Notes: generated by a model from the letters alone, not told the origin. DNA of 64,000 nucleotides from a bacterium (GCA_016124195.1 WGOE01000002.1:310001-374000); one strand, 5' to 3'. Shown: positions 8,825 through 18,314, counted from the first letter of the stretch. Translations and numbers: made by a program.

Positions 8825-9385
8825 TTACTTCGTCAAAGCCGCGATCTTTTCGGCCAGCTTTTGCAGGGCCAGCGATTGGGCCGCGGCGGTGGCTGCGGGG
8901 CCTTCGCCCTCAATCGGGACCGCGATGTCAAAGCGCCGGGCGATGTCGCCGCCCTGATCCGAGGTCACGAAATACTGGCCTGCCAACTGAAAGCTGCCAT
9001 CGGCACGGGCCAGCATCCGTTCTATCCGCACATCAAGGCGCCGGTCGGGCGGGTCGCTGAAGGGCCAGGGCTCGGCCACGGCGGTGGCGCCGCTGACCGC
9101 GCTGATCTGCGCGGCCAGAAAGCCCGTCACGGCATGAACCGGATCGTCGGCCCAGATCTGGTCGGGCCGGCTGTGCAGCGCGCCGTCCGGCGTCTGATAG
9201 GCGATCTCGTCGCTGGCGGCATATTGCGGCAGGCTGACTTCGTGCAGCGCCACCCGGCCCAGACGGTCGGGCAGATGGCGCGACACGGCCGGCGCATCGA
9301 TCAGGTAATGCTGGGTCTTCTCGGCCTTGGCGCAGGCGGTGATCAGGGCCAGAACGACAAGCGGAACAAGACGGAAAACGGGCAT
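8825..9385 (-). CDS. pqiC: PqiC-type lipoprotein of MCE system
   Basis: 186 residues. The N-terminal signal ends in a lipobox (LITAC, Cys at residue 18), so it should be a lipoprotein, most likely at the outer membrane as PqiC is in E. coli. The body matches the ABC-type transport auxiliary lipoprotein family (VALHEVSLPQYAASDEIAYQ; LAAQISAVSGATAV). It is the last gene of a pqiA-pqiA-pqiB-pqiC operon; PqiB needle proteins bridge the periplasm toward PqiC, probably for lipid movement. Confidence 0.82.
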   Translation of the reverse strand: MPVFRLVPLVVLALITACAKAEKTQHYLIDAPAVSRHLPDRLGRVALHEVSLPQYAASDEIAYQTPDGALHSRPDQIWADDPVHAVTGFLAAQISAVSGATAVAEPWPFSDPPDRRLDVRIERMLARADGSFQLAGQYFVTSDQGGDIARRFDIAVPIEGEGPAATAAAQSLALQKLAEKIAALTK

Positions 9386-9394
9386 GGGCGTGTC

Positions 9395-11485
9395 CTACCG
9401 GCCGGTGATGAGGGATTGCGGATTGCGCTCCAGCGTGCGGGCCAAGGAGCCCACCGCCGCCGCCGCCCGCTGGATTTCAAGCAGCATGTCCTGCACCAGC
9501 CGCGCCGTGGCCGACCCCGGGCCGTAGCCTGCGATCAGCGTGTTGAGGTTATGCGCCGCATCGTCAAGCTTGCCTGTCAGGTCGGGCAGCTTGTCAGCCG
9601 CGGCGGCAACACTTTGCGCGGCCTGCCGGGCCGCCTCAAGCGCCTTGTTCAGGTTCGCCACGGCGCCGCCGCCGCGCAGATCCTCCAGCGTGCCGGTCAC
9701 CTGATCCAAGGTGGCGCCCAGCGAGGCCGGCAGCGATTTCATGCTGTCGGTCTGCAGGAACTGACCCGCGGCCTCGACCGTCTTGCGGGTCGAGGTGACC
9801 AGGTCGTCCAGCGGCAGGGCGCTGACCTTGCTGGCCATTTCGCCCACCGCATCGACCAGAGCGGGCAAGCCGGTGGCGGCATCGGTGACGGCGAGCGCCG
9901 CGGCGCTGACATTGTCCACGGCGGTCGTGACCTTTCCGGCGATATCGCTCTTGCGCAGATCGCCCAGGATGGATTGCGCATCGCTGAGCCCGGAATGCAA
10001 CACACCCGGCAGCGCCTGCACGTCCTTGGACCCGACAAAGCCGCGCAGTTCGTCCAGAAGCCCCACCACCGCCGCGGGCGCCTTCTGGGTTTCGTCCTTG
10101 GTGATGAAGCCATTGGCCGAATCCATCAGGCGGATCGCCGACCGCATCACATCCTCGATCGGCAGTTTCTGCACCCGGTTGAGGATATCCCCCGTGGCCG
10201 AGGACAGATCGGTGATCTTGGGGGCAACCTGGGGCATCACCGGAATGGCGCCGGTGGCGAGGTTGAGCACATCCGGCGGCGCCCCCGGCACATTGGCCAG
10301 TTCGATCTGCAGCGACCCGCCCAAGAGGCCCGTGCTGATCACGCGGGCGCGCAGACCCTGCTTGACCTGATCCTGCAGAAAATCAAGCACCTCTTGCCGG
10401 GTCGAGGTGTCGGGCAGGCCCATCCGCGCGCCGCTGACGGCGAAATCGACCTCCTGGCGGTAGACGAGGTCCCCGGCCGGGGTGGCGGCCCTGTGGATCG
10501 AGATATCGGTGATCTTGCCGACCGGCAGGCCGCGGTAGGTGACCGGCACTCCGACCGCCAGATTCTGGATTGACCCGTCCAAGAGCAGTGACAGCGTCGC
10601 GGTTGCGGCCTCGGCCTTGGAAAAGACGCTGTCGCGCGCCGTGGCCTCGTCGGCGAACAGCCGGAACCTGTGGGCCGCCTCGATGGGCTCGCCCCCTGAA
10701 ACCAATGTGGCGAATTCGACGCCGCCCTGGATCAACGAGGCGAGGCTGCGCACGTTCAGCTTCAGCCCCTGCGCGCTCAGCGAGACCGAAAAGCCCGAAG
10801 TGTCCCAGAAGACCGAACTGGCCGACAGCCGGTCGTCATAGGGCGCCTCGATGAAGGCATCGACCTCGACCCCGGAAGAGGCGGGATTGAGACGCAGGTT
10901 GCGCAACTGGCCGACCTTGATGCCACGGTAGATCACCGGCGCGCCCTCGGCGATCGAGCCGCCGTCCTCGCTGAAGAGCGTGATCCAGGTGCCAGAGCCA
11001 GGCGTGCGCGCGAGCGGCGCCTGCTTGAGTGCGACGAAATGGGTGGCGGGCGCCTTGATCTCGCTGTCCCAAAGGCCTTCGATGAAGACGCCCGACAGGA
11101 CGGTATCCAGCCGCGAGACGCCGGTCGTGGTCAATTCCGGCTTGACCAGCCAGAAGCTGCTGTCGATGTCCACGTAGGGGGCGACCTCCTTGTCGACCCG
11201 GATTCCGACCACGACCTGAGACAGGTCCTTGCTGAAGCCCACGCTTTCGACCTTGCCGACCTCGACCTCGCGGTATTTCAGGACGGTCTTGCCGACCTGA
11301 ATGCCGGCGGCCTCGGAAAAGGCCACCTCGATCAGGGTGCCGCGGTCTTCATAGGTGCGCCAGGCCACGCCGAGAGAGACGATCAGCGCCAGAAGCGGGA
11401 CGATCCACACCACCGAGAGGCGATTGACCGACGGGCCGCGGGACGGACCGGTGTGCAGCTCGGGATGGTCGGGGGCGTCGTTCAA
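9395..11485 (-). CDS. pqiB: PqiB-type MCE protein
   Basis: About 696 residues from a TTG at 11485 that begins LNDAPDHPEL shortly before the single membrane helix (WIVPLLALIVSLGVAW). No ATG or GTG exists in frame nearby, and the TTG lies 5 bases past the stop of the upstream pqiA-like gene. Three MCE domains follow (GIQVGKTVLKYREVEVG; GAPVIYRGIKVGQ; GVPVTYRGLPVGK), then a long helical C-terminus that would form the needle tip. It is the periplasm-spanning subunit of a phospholipid-transport-like complex. The 9-base gap to pqiC supports one operon. Confidence 0.8.
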   Translation of the reverse strand: MNDAPDHPELHTGPSRGPSVNRLSVVWIVPLLALIVSLGVAWRTYEDRGTLIEVAFSEAAGIQVGKTVLKYREVEVGKVESVGFSKDLSQVVVGIRVDKEVAPYVDIDSSFWLVKPELTTTGVSRLDTVLSGVFIEGLWDSEIKAPATHFVALKQAPLARTPGSGTWITLFSEDGGSIAEGAPVIYRGIKVGQLRNLRLNPASSGVEVDAFIEAPYDDRLSASSVFWDTSGFSVSLSAQGLKLNVRSLASLIQGGVEFATLVSGGEPIEAAHRFRLFADEATARDSVFSKAEAATATLSLLLDGSIQNLAVGVPVTYRGLPVGKITDISIHRAATPAGDLVYRQEVDFAVSGARMGLPDTSTRQEVLDFLQDQVKQGLRARVISTGLLGGSLQIELANVPGAPPDVLNLATGAIPVMPQVAPKITDLSSATGDILNRVQKLPIEDVMRSAIRLMDSANGFITKDETQKAPAAVVGLLDELRGFVGSKDVQALPGVLHSGLSDAQSILGDLRKSDIAGKVTTAVDNVSAAALAVTDAATGLPALVDAVGEMASKVSALPLDDLVTSTRKTVEAAGQFLQTDSMKSLPASLGATLDQVTGTLEDLRGGGAVANLNKALEAARQAAQSVAAAADKLPDLTGKLDDAAHNLNTLIAGYGPGSATARLVQDMLLEIQRAAAAVGSLARTLERNPQSLITGR

Positions 11486-11489
11486 GAGG

Positions 11490-12128
11490 TCAGGGCGTCC
11501 TTGTGGTCCAGATCGTGCGTGGATCGAAACTTTGCGCTGATAGCATGGTGAAGGCAACCGATAAGGCGAACGAGGCCGCTGCCGGGCCGGGCTCGATTGT
11601 AGCCACAACCCCAAGCTGCACCAACGCCGACAGGATGGCCACGACAAACACATCGACCATCGACCAGCGGCCGATGAATTCAACGATATGCAGCAGCCTC
11701 AGATGGCGATGCCGGCCGGGGATGTTTTGATGGCCGATGGCCAGGGCCAGCCAGCCGATGGCGATGAACTTGCCGATCGGGATCATCACGCTGGCCACAA
11801 AGACGATGGCGGCCACGCCGTAGTTGCCGCCTTGCCAGAGTTCGACTGCACCGCCGATCACCGTGTTGGTGGTCTTGTCCAGCAAGGTCGAGGTGTTCAG
11901 CATCGGGTAAAGATTGGCCGGCACGTAGCAGACCATCCCGGCCAGAAGCCAGGCCCAGACTGCCTGCAGGCTGTGCCCGTCCCGGATCGCGCGCAGCCGC
12001 GCTCCGCAGCGCCCGCAAGTCGGCGTGCCCTCGGGCCAGACCCTGCCGCAGGTCCGGCAGCCGATCAGATGCGCCGCCTGCGCGGTCAAGGTCGCGCGCT
12101 GTCTTCCAGATCCTGCCATAGCGTCCAT
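11490..12128 (-). CDS. pqiA: PqiA domain protein, second half
   Basis: About 212 residues if it starts at ATG 12128 (or 209 from ATG 12119), overlapping the end of the upstream gene by about 40 bases. It has a zinc-ribbon-like start (CRTCGRVWPEGTPTCGRCG) and four membrane helices of the PqiA fold (VCYVPANLYPML; HIVEFIGRWSMVDVFVVA). In E. coli, PqiA is one protein with two such modules; here each module is its own gene. The partner is the gene at 12086-12733 and the pair should sit in the inner membrane with PqiB. Confidence 0.78.
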   Translation of the reverse strand: MDAMAGSGRQRATLTAQAAHLIGCRTCGRVWPEGTPTCGRCGARLRAIRDGHSLQAVWAWLLAGMVCYVPANLYPMLNTSTLLDKTTNTVIGGAVELWQGGNYGVAAIVFVASVMIPIGKFIAIGWLALAIGHQNIPGRHRHLRLLHIVEFIGRWSMVDVFVVAILSALVQLGVVATIEPGPAAASFALSVAFTMLSAQSFDPRTIWTTRTP

Positions 12129-12733
12129 TTGCAAATCGCGTGTTCGTTCAGGGTCAAGAGCAGCACCAACCCGCAAAAGGCCCAGAAGGCCGGGCCCAGG
12201 CTCACGGTCGCCAGCCCCGCGATCTTGACCAGCGCGACCGAGGTGCCGAACACAAAGACTTCGGCCATCGACCAGGGCCGCGCCGTCTCGGCCAGCCGCA
12301 GGGCCGTGGTGGCCCGGGCAAAGGGGGGGCGCCCATGTGCGAGCGGCCAGATCGCATAGATCAGCAAGGCCGCGCGCAAGGTGGGCACCAGCATGATCAC
12401 GGCCAGCACCACGAAGGACAGGGGCTGCAGGATGCCGTCCGAATAGGCAAACGCCACTTCATAGACCGAGGTCGTCCGCGAGACCCCCGCGACCGCGATC
12501 GTCAGGAACGGAAAGAAGACGGCGCTGCCCATCAGGATGACGACGCTGAGCGACAGGGTGATCACCTGCAGATAGGACCCCGCCCGCGGCGCCATCAGCA
12601 CGGTATGACACCGGCTGCACCGGGCGCGCTGGCCGACCTTGACCCGCGCGCGCAGATGCAGGGCGTCACAGAAGGGGCAGGCGATCAGCTGCTCTGGCCG
12701 CGTGTTCGAAAGCGTCGGGTGGGCTGCCATCAT
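12086..12733 (-). CDS. pqiA: PqiA domain protein, first half
   Basis: 215 residues. The N-terminal zinc ribbon (CPFCDALHLRARVKVGQRARCSRC, two CxxC pairs) is followed by four membrane helices with the PqiA pattern (FFPFLTIAVAG; SMAEVFVFGTSVALVK). It is the first gene of the pqi operon and its 3' end overlaps the next pqiA-like gene, so the two are probably translated together as the two halves of a split PqiA. A frameshift of one ancestral gene is unlikely because each half has its own zinc-ribbon start. Confidence 0.78.
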   Translation of the reverse strand: MMAAHPTLSNTRPEQLIACPFCDALHLRARVKVGQRARCSRCHTVLMAPRAGSYLQVITLSLSVVILMGSAVFFPFLTIAVAGVSRTTSVYEVAFAYSDGILQPLSFVVLAVIMLVPTLRAALLIYAIWPLAHGRPPFARATTALRLAETARPWSMAEVFVFGTSVALVKIAGLATVSLGPAFWAFCGLVLLLTLNEHAICKWTLWQDLEDSARP

Positions 12734-12816
12734 GGGCCAAGGCTAGCGCAAATCGGCACGGCATGCCACCGCCCCGATGTGGAACCCCAGCCAGGCTTCG
12801 TACCTTTCGGGCGCTG

Positions 12817-13638
12817 TCAGAGGCCGCTGCCGGGGCCAGCGGTCAAAAGCCGCTCCATCTGATCCATCGCCGTGTCGAAATCGGGGGCGACGGCATCGGC
12901 CCCGGTGATGCCGTACAGGTTGAGGTTGCGCGAGGTGATCTGCCCACAGATCAGAACCCTGGCCTTGGGATTGCTGATCCGCAGGCCGACGATCAGCTTG
13001 ATCAGATCGGGCAGGGACCGGCGCGCGCTGGCCGAAAGGCCGATCACGGCGGTGTCGCGCGTGCCGATCACCTCGATCAGTTCATCGTGGGTGCGGCCGA
13101 CGAAAAGCTCGATATCCCAGCCCTTGGCGCGCGCCATGTCAGCGGCCATCGTGATGCCCAGCCCATGTTGTTCGCCCGGAACCGTGGCAAAGACGGCAGA
13201 GCGGCGCAGGTCCGCCGCGGCTTCGGTGCGCTGCAGGCGCAGGATGCGCAGGATGGCATAGATCCGCCCGGCTGCCAGCGTGACGCTGTAGAACGACACT
13301 TTGTCCTCGTCCCACCACTGGCCCAGACGGCAGGAGGCCTCGGCCAGATAGACCCGGATCATCGTGTCGCTGGTCATGCCCTTGCGCTGGGCGGCCTCGA
13401 TCATCGCGATGGCGGCCTGATCGTCTTGCGACAAAAGCGCCTCGCACAGCCCGTCGATGTCGGCCGAATTGGGCTCGATCTGAGGGGCGGAGGCCGGCAC
13501 GAGGTTTTCCGCGACGCGCTTGACCACTTCCTGCGCCAGGGCCGCCAGGGCGGATTCGGGCAGCGCGTTGCGAATTTCCTCGATTTCCGTGAAAGCCAGA
13601 GCCAGCCTTCGTCTGTCCAAGCCAACGGGACCCGACAT
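12817..13638 (-). CDS. AerR/PpaA-like cobalamin-binding regulator
   Basis: 273 residues from ATG 13638, which has a strong GGGGGAGG ribosome site 5 bases upstream. The layout matches the AerR/PpaA family: a helical domain with WWDEDKVSFYSVTLAAGRI (compare WLDDEMSWMDVTIGVGRI in the ppaA gene at 53 kb) and then a Rossmann-like B12 domain with PGEQHGLGI. His158 there aligns with the cobalamin-ligating His of AerR. It is therefore likely a B12-dependent, light- or redox-linked regulator, paralogous to PpaA. It lies 338 bases downstream of bchO on the same strand. Its target is unknown. Confidence 0.72.
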   Translation of the reverse strand: MSGPVGLDRRRLALAFTEIEEIRNALPESALAALAQEVVKRVAENLVPASAPQIEPNSADIDGLCEALLSQDDQAAIAMIEAAQRKGMTSDTMIRVYLAEASCRLGQWWDEDKVSFYSVTLAAGRIYAILRILRLQRTEAAADLRRSAVFATVPGEQHGLGITMAADMARAKGWDIELFVGRTHDELIEVIGTRDTAVIGLSASARRSLPDLIKLIVGLRISNPKARVLICGQITSRNLNLYGITGADAVAPDFDTAMDQMERLLTAGPGSGL

Positions 13639-13976
13639 TTCGACCTCCCCCAAAGTCAATGGCACCGCTGGTCCCGCAGATCTGTTGTCTTCGTTGGCCA
13701 GCGTCCCGTTAACCTAACCCCGTCTGAAAATCTGGCAAGGGCCTCGCTGCAAGAACCCGATGCCATCGCGCATTCCGATCAAGAAGAGCGGTGGAAAACC
13801 TTTGGCGCGGCCGGTCCAATGTGCCGGGGATGCGGCGCCGGCGGGCAGCGCGCGGCCCGCATGACGCCGGAAACAGGCGGAGTTGGGACGGCTGCCACGT
13901 GATTCGGCATGGCGAACGGCCCTTGTCCAGGCCGGGTGGTGCGCGGTCGGCCGGGGGGATTGCGTGGCGCAGGGTC
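13639..13976. other. Intergenic region after bchO
   Basis: 338 bases between bchO and the AerR-like gene. I see no gene, no TGT-N12-ACA operator and no clear terminator. It presumably holds the promoter of the AerR-like gene. Confidence 0.4.
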
Positions 13977-14852
13977 CTAGGTCGCAGAGGTCTGGCAGGG
14001 GGCCAGAAACGGTCGGATCAGGTCCGCCGTCTGGGCCGCGGCCTCTTCGTGGACCAGATGGCCGAAGCCTGCAAGGTCGACCACGCGGGCCTGCGGCATC
14101 CGTGCCGCCACCCGTTCCGAGACCGAAGGCGGCACCGCATGGTCGCGTGACGCGGTGATCAGCAGGCAGGGCAGGCCTTGCCGGTCCAGCCGCTGCAAGA
14201 GCCCGTCGAGGTTCCATTGCGCCATCATCGCGAGGGTGGCGTCGACATGGCTTGGCATGCGCACCAGCTGCAGATACTGCGCCTCGCCCGCCGGCTCGAT
14301 CCGCGATCCGGTCGAGGTCAGCAATCGGTGCACCTGGGCCGGCGTGCCGATCATCCGGCTGAACAGAGCACCAACCATCGGCGTCAGCGCCAATAGCCGC
14401 GCCAGAACCGGGAAGATCCAGCCCGACAGTCCGTCGAAGGACCCAAGGGCTGCATTGATGCCCACGACAGCGCGAAGCGGCATGATCTCGGCCAGGCGCA
14501 GGGCGATGGCGGCGCCGGCGGAATGGCCGATCACGGCGCAGGGCCGCCAGCCCTCTTGCGCACAAAGGGCTGCGATGTCGGTGGCCATCGCGTCCAGCCC
14601 GCAGCGTCGCCGGTCGCCCAGCACGGTGAAGCCCTGTCCCGGCACATCGAGGGCGATCACGCGGAAGCGGTCCTGCAACAGCGGGATCAGGTGGCGGAAG
14701 CTGTGGGTCGCTCCGCCCGCGCCATGGATCAGCAGCAGCGTCGGGCCAGAGCCCAGATCCTGCACATGCCACAGATGCGGCTTGCAGGCGATGTGGCGCG
14801 AAGCGGCGCGGAAGGGCCAGTTGGCCGGGATCACGGGCGGGCGCATCGTCAC
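13977..14852 (-). CDS. bchO: BchO, alpha/beta hydrolase
   Basis: 291 residues from GTG 14852, which overlaps the bchD stop as GTGA; an ATG six bases on (14846) is an alternative. Alpha/beta hydrolase fold: oxyanion segment IHGAGGATHSF, nucleophile elbow GHSAGAA and late His in GFGHLVHEE. BchO is always linked to the Mg-chelatase genes bchI and bchD and is taken to help Mg insertion into protoporphyrin IX, but the exact reaction is not known. It is the last gene of crtA-bchI-bchD-bchO. Confidence 0.9.
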   Translation of the reverse strand: MTMRPPVIPANWPFRAASRHIACKPHLWHVQDLGSGPTLLLIHGAGGATHSFRHLIPLLQDRFRVIALDVPGQGFTVLGDRRRCGLDAMATDIAALCAQEGWRPCAVIGHSAGAAIALRLAEIMPLRAVVGINAALGSFDGLSGWIFPVLARLLALTPMVGALFSRMIGTPAQVHRLLTSTGSRIEPAGEAQYLQLVRMPSHVDATLAMMAQWNLDGLLQRLDRQGLPCLLITASRDHAVPPSVSERVAARMPQARVVDLAGFGHLVHEEAAAQTADLIRPFLAPCQTSAT

Positions 14853-16615
14853 TGCTCCAGCGCCGCCTGCATCACGGCAGACAGCTGACGGGAATCGGCG
14901 CGCGGCAGCGGCAGATAGGGCGCATCCAGCACCTCGGCCAGACGGCGCAGGGCGGCTTGCGGGCGGGTGGCCGTGTCGATCACCAGGCCGGGCAGGCCGG
15001 CGGCGCGCAGGGCGCGGGCCATGCGCAGGCTGTCGGCCTCGGCCGCCTCGCGCCCGGGCGCACCGTCCAGGCCCACGTTGCCCCGCCCGTCGGTCAAGAG
15101 CGCCACCGTGGGCGTCATGCCGCGCGCCCGGGTCCGCAGCGCGAGATCGAAGGCCAGGCGCAGCCCTGCGGCCAGGGGTGTGCCGCCGCCGCCGGGCAGG
15201 CCGGCCAGCCGGCGCTTGGTCTGCACCAGCGACCGGGTCGGCGGCAGCAACAGTTCTGCCCCTTGGCCGCGAAAGGCCACCAGCGCCACATGGTCGCGCC
15301 GGGCATAGGCCTGTTCCAGCATCAGTTCCACCGCGCCCTTGGCCTCGGCCATCCGCGCGAAGGCGGACGAGCCCGAAGCATCGACGGTGAAGATCAGCAC
15401 CCGGTCCGAGGTTTCCTGATACCGCTTGATCCGCAGATCGGCCTTGCGGATTTCGAGCCTTGGCCGGTCCGGGTTCGGCCCGACCCGTTCTGGCTGGTCC
15501 AGTGCCTGCAAGTTCCGCGCTGGCCCGGACTGTTCCGGACTGCCCGGCTTCGGCGCGTCCTGCCCGGGGCTGGCCACCGGCGCCCTGCGGCGCAGGGTCT
15601 GCCAGGGGGCCGCGGCGCGCAGCGTCGCCACGAGGTCGATGCGCGCACCCGCCCCCGGCACGCCGGGCCGCGAGGGCAGGGGCCGGCCCCGGTGATTGCC
15701 CTTGCGCTTGGCGCCCGACCCGTCGCCCTTGGCAGACCGCGCCGCCCGACCCGCGGCAAGCTGGGCCAGCAGGTGCGGCGGCAGGGCGGTGCGCAGCGCC
15801 TCCAGCAAGATCTCTTCGGGCAGACGGTCGCCTTCGCCTTTCGGCGCATCTTCCTGCGGCTGATCGGCATCGGATGGCGGGGGCGGCGGCTGGTCCTGAT
15901 CCGGCGCCGTCTGGGGCGGGGTGCCGCGATGGGCCAGCGTCAGTTCGGCGGCATGACGCAGCGTGTCGTCCGAGGCGAGGACCTCGCCGCGCCAGGCCGC
16001 AAGGGCGCGCGCCGTGGCCGCGGCCAGAAGGGGTGCGCGCTGACTGGCGATCTGAAACGCCAGCGCCGCGGTCGTCAGGCTTTCGAAGGCCGTTTCCGGC
16101 AGGCGCACCTTTGGCAACAGCGCCCGGGCGGCCTCCAGCCGCGCGGGATCGAGCGTCAGGGGTGCGGTTTCAGACCAGACCAGATCGCCGAGGTCCACAA
16201 ACAGGCCCAGCCGGTCGGCAAGGGCCGAGGGCAGCGTCTCTTCGGCCTCGGCGCCCTCGTCCAGCGCGACGAGGCAGGGGCCGACCTCGTCCAGCCAGCG
16301 CGCCAGCCGCGCCGAAAGGCCGGGCGGGCAGCGTTCGGCCATGGTCAGGATCACCGGCGCATGGTCAGCCAAGAGGCCGCGGCTTTGGTGCAACTGCCCG
16401 GCAGCGAGCGTGGCGGCCAGATCGACGCCGCCAAACAAGGCGACGTCGTCGACGCCGGGATGCACGCGGCGGGCAATGGGCAGGCCCGCCGTCACACGGT
16501 CGCGCAGGGCCGAGGCGCGGCCGCGCAGCCACAGGCCCTTGACCCCCGCCGGATCGACCGCCAGCACCGCAAGGGCGGCCTCGGCACGTTCCCAGGGTGT
16601 CAGAGGAGGTGTCAC
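14849..16615 (-). CDS. bchD: Magnesium chelatase subunit D
   Basis: 588 residues, GTG start at 16615 overlapping the bchI stop. N-terminal AAA-like module without a good Walker A, a middle Pro/acid-rich linker (about residues 230-260: DQDQPPPPPSDADQP), and a C-terminal integrin-I (von Willebrand A) domain with the metal site D-A-S-G-S (FTVDASGSSAF). Together with BchI and BchH it forms the ATP-driven Mg chelatase that commits protoporphyrin IX to bacteriochlorophyll. The degenerate ATPase site and MIDAS motif are normal for BchD. Confidence 0.95.
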   Translation of the reverse strand: MTPPLTPWERAEAALAVLAVDPAGVKGLWLRGRASALRDRVTAGLPIARRVHPGVDDVALFGGVDLAATLAAGQLHQSRGLLADHAPVILTMAERCPPGLSARLARWLDEVGPCLVALDEGAEAEETLPSALADRLGLFVDLGDLVWSETAPLTLDPARLEAARALLPKVRLPETAFESLTTAALAFQIASQRAPLLAAATARALAAWRGEVLASDDTLRHAAELTLAHRGTPPQTAPDQDQPPPPPSDADQPQEDAPKGEGDRLPEEILLEALRTALPPHLLAQLAAGRAARSAKGDGSGAKRKGNHRGRPLPSRPGVPGAGARIDLVATLRAAAPWQTLRRRAPVASPGQDAPKPGSPEQSGPARNLQALDQPERVGPNPDRPRLEIRKADLRIKRYQETSDRVLIFTVDASGSSAFARMAEAKGAVELMLEQAYARRDHVALVAFRGQGAELLLPPTRSLVQTKRRLAGLPGGGGTPLAAGLRLAFDLALRTRARGMTPTVALLTDGRGNVGLDGAPGREAAEADSLRMARALRAAGLPGLVIDTATRPQAALRRLAEVLDAPYLPLPRADSRQLSAVMQAALEQ

Positions 16616-17616
16616 GGCAGGGTCTCTGCCAGGATGCGGGCCACACGCGCGCCCGACCCTGCCTCGTCCAGGGGATCACGGCGCAGGCGGTGCGACAGGG
16701 CGCTGGCCGCCACGGCCTTCAGATGCGCCCGCCCGACCGTGTCGGCCCCCGCGAAGGCCGCCTCGGCCCGGGCCGCGCGCAGCAGGGTCAACTCGCCCCT
16801 CAGCCCGTCCGACCCCAACGCGATGCAAAGCGAGGCGCAGTCATGCAGCACCGCCCCCGGCGTCTTGAGTGTGGGCAAACGCTCGCGCGCCGCCAGAATG
16901 GCCTTGCGCAGCGCGCTGTCCTTGGCGCGCCATTTCTTCATGAAGGCCGCGTTGTCGTTTTCATAGGCATCGCGGCGGCGCATCACCTCGACCCGGGTGG
17001 CCACGTCGCGCGGCGAGGCGACCTCGACCGACAGGCCGAAGCGGTCCAGAAGCTGCGGGCGCAGCTCGCCTTCCTCGGGGTTGCCGCTGCCGACCAGAAC
17101 AAAGCGCGCGGCGTGGCGGATTGACAGACCCTCGCGTTCGACCACGTTTTCACCCGACTGGGCAACGTCCAGCAACAGGTCCACGATGTGATCCTCAAGC
17201 AGGTTCACCTCGTCGATGTACAGATAGCCCCGGTTGGCGCGGGCCAGACGTCCGGGCTCGAAGGCCTTTTCGCCGCGGGTCAGGGCGCGTTCGATGTCGA
17301 GGGCGCCGGTCACCCGGTCTTCGGTGGCGCCCAAGGGCAGATCGACGACCGGCGTGGCGCGCTTGACCATCTGGCCCGACATGGGCCCGGCCCAGTCCGG
17401 CACATCCTCCAGCCGGGCCGAGTTGACCGGGCAGCCCTGCACCACCGAGATTTCCGGCAACAGCGCCGCCAAGGCCCGCACGGCGGTGGATTTGCCGGTG
17501 CCCCGGTCGCCAAAGACCAGAACGCCGCCGATGCCGGGATCGATGGCGGTCAGGACCATGGCCTGTTTCATCGCCTCCTGGCCCACGATGGCGGTGAAGG
17601 GGAAGGGTTGGCTCAT
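16612..17616 (-). CDS. bchI: Magnesium chelatase ATPase subunit I
   Basis: 334 residues. AAA+ ATPase with Walker A GDRGTGKST at 36-44 and Walker B YLYIDEVNLLEDH. It forms hexameric rings that work with BchD on the BchH-bound porphyrin. The ATG overlaps the crtA stop (ATGA) and its own stop overlaps the bchD start, so the four genes are tightly coupled. Expression probably follows the crtA promoter with its PpsR sites. Confidence 0.97.
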   Translation of the reverse strand: MSQPFPFTAIVGQEAMKQAMVLTAIDPGIGGVLVFGDRGTGKSTAVRALAALLPEISVVQGCPVNSARLEDVPDWAGPMSGQMVKRATPVVDLPLGATEDRVTGALDIERALTRGEKAFEPGRLARANRGYLYIDEVNLLEDHIVDLLLDVAQSGENVVEREGLSIRHAARFVLVGSGNPEEGELRPQLLDRFGLSVEVASPRDVATRVEVMRRRDAYENDNAAFMKKWRAKDSALRKAILAARERLPTLKTPGAVLHDCASLCIALGSDGLRGELTLLRAARAEAAFAGADTVGRAHLKAVAASALSHRLRRDPLDEAGSGARVARILAETLP

Positions 17617-18314
17617 GCAGGTTCCTCAGTCGAAAGGGGGCTGCGGCCGCCCCAGGTGCCCCAAGTGTCGAGGATGCGGAAGCGGGCGTAAAGCTCTTCG
17701 GCAAACCAGTGCTGTTCGCGCACCGCGGCAATGGCGCGGCCATGCGGACCATTTCCGCGGGCAAACTTTGCCATGGCCGCCGCATCGGGCCAGATCGAGA
17801 AGGTGATCTGATGCACCAGCGGCACCTCGCCCAGGCCGATCTTGAAGATCACGTTGGGGTCCTTGCCGATCACGCCGGAAATGTCCGGCACACGCCGCCA
17901 GAACCGCAGGAAGGTCGAGGCGCGCAGCGTGGCGCGCGTCAGGGCGACGACCGGCCCCGGAGCGGGCGTGCCGGGTTCTGCCGGCGTGAAGGGTTCGACC
18001 CCCGACCATTTGCCGCGCGCCGAGGTCGGCTCCAACAGGAGGGTCCAGCTTTCAGCCGCGCGGGCCTGCCAGCGGCGAAAGACCGGGGCTGTCGTCAAGC
18101 GGTGCCTTGCGGTTTCGGCATCGGGCCAGGTGGCCAGGATCGACCAGACCGCCGGGTTCGGACGCGGGGTGAAGCCCTCGCCGGTGCCCGACCCGCAAAG
18201 CTTGTAGAACCCCACTTCGGGCATGCGCAGAAAGGACAGACGCGCGGCGCCCATCTGCCCCAGAACCCAAAGACGGGCGGGCAGGCTGGTGAAGCGATAG
18301 AGGCTGAGACTCAC
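17613..18314 (-). CDS. crtA: Spheroidene monooxygenase
   Basis: 233 residues with a GTG start at 18314 (VSLSLYRF...). CrtA inserts the keto group at C-2 of spheroidene, giving spheroidenone under oxygen. Family features include GSGTGEGFTPRPN and the C-terminal REQHWFAEELYARF. It is the first gene of crtA-bchI-bchD-bchO and is divergent from crtI across a 136-base control region holding two PpsR-type operators. Confidence 0.95.
   Translation of the reverse strand: MSLSLYRFTSLPARLWVLGQMGAARLSFLRMPEVGFYKLCGSGTGEGFTPRPNPAVWSILATWPDAETARHRLTTAPVFRRWQARAAESWTLLLEPTSARGKWSGVEPFTPAEPGTPAPGPVVALTRATLRASTFLRFWRRVPDISGVIGKDPNVIFKIGLGEVPLVHQITFSIWPDAAAMAKFARGNGPHGRAIAAVREQHWFAEELYARFRILDTWGTWGGRSPLSTEEPA

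Noticed and set aside
13639-13976. Small genes in the gap after bchO
   Set aside because: Short open frames exist but none has a ribosome site with coding-like composition that I could support.
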